From Gp1-AA133 sp964641665 (GTDB taxonomy: Bacteria; Acidobacteriota; Terriglobia; Terriglobales; Acidobacteriaceae): a stretch of DNA of 64,000 bases. The first letter of the stretch is position 1. Each line of letters opens with the position of its first letter. Under the pieces are notes generated by a model, which saw only the letters and a list, made by a program, of their open reading frames with translations, had not been told where the DNA came from and did no database searches. The translations under genes were made by a program, and so were the position numbers. The stretch lies in the NCBI GenBank assembly GCA_964641665.1, contig CAZXKO010000114.1:1-64000 (forward strand). Direction: 5' to 3'. Below are positions 63,950-64,000 of this stretch, piece by piece.

Positions 63950-64000
63950 GCGGACCTCAATACGCAGCAGGATTTCAATGCGCGCCTCAGTTCCTCCGGC

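Overview
The window is high-GC chromosomal DNA with typical bacterial housekeeping genes. It most resembles a soil Acidobacteriota (Terriglobia/Koribacter-like) genome. The support is indirect: very large CarboxypepD_reg/TonB-type receptors, PadR plus permease-associated small membrane proteins, serial HlyD-MacB-TolC operons, a DUF1111 di-haem protein, and abundant short dispersed repeats in the intergenic gaps. No rRNA, tRNA, CRISPR array, phage or IS transposase was recognised.

Layout. 0-9 kb: a leftward efflux operon with three HlyD-type adaptors, a MacB/FtsX permease, a TolC-like channel and a frameshifted thioredoxin remnant, preceded by a PadR regulator and a small membrane protein. 9-17 kb: an amine/amino-acid FAD oxidoreductase, a CDF metal exporter, an adenylate kinase homologue without a normal start codon, a secreted protein of unknown function and an ATP-dependent DNA ligase. 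17-22 kb: DUF1385 protein, a four-helix-bundle (23S-IVP) gene sitting between inverted 30-bp repeats, then prfA, prmC and an aminotransferase. 22-32 kb: a giant TonB receptor, purF, purL and selB. 32-47 kb: small uncertain ORFs, a signal-less sugar-binding-like protein, a second-type EF-G, a Cys/His-rich secreted protein with a TonB receptor and a TonB_C protein, two thioredoxin-fold proteins, cspA, a receiver-like protein lacking its phosphoacceptor, a GH51 arabinofuranosidase and an Ig-like protein. 47-54 kb: thrS, tilS, hpt-like and ftsH in series. 54-64 kb: aldo/keto reductase, a methyltransferase, selD, a TldE/TldD protease pair, a nuclease-like fragment and a di-haem DUF1111 protein.

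The most notable results are these. (1) selD is a selenoprotein gene: an in-frame UGA stands at the catalytic Cys position, and the conserved RLT motif lies upstream of it. With selB also present, this indicates a selenocysteine-decoding organism. (2) Palindromic repeats that occur in many intergenic gaps have also entered coding sequences in frame (selD, the DNA ligase; heptad arrays in selB and tldE), adding peptide segments without breaking the genes. (3) A four-helix-bundle gene is bracketed by inverted heptad arrays like a small cassette, with its stop codon inside the right array. Many repeats share a 7-bp period although their sequences differ, which suggests one generating process.
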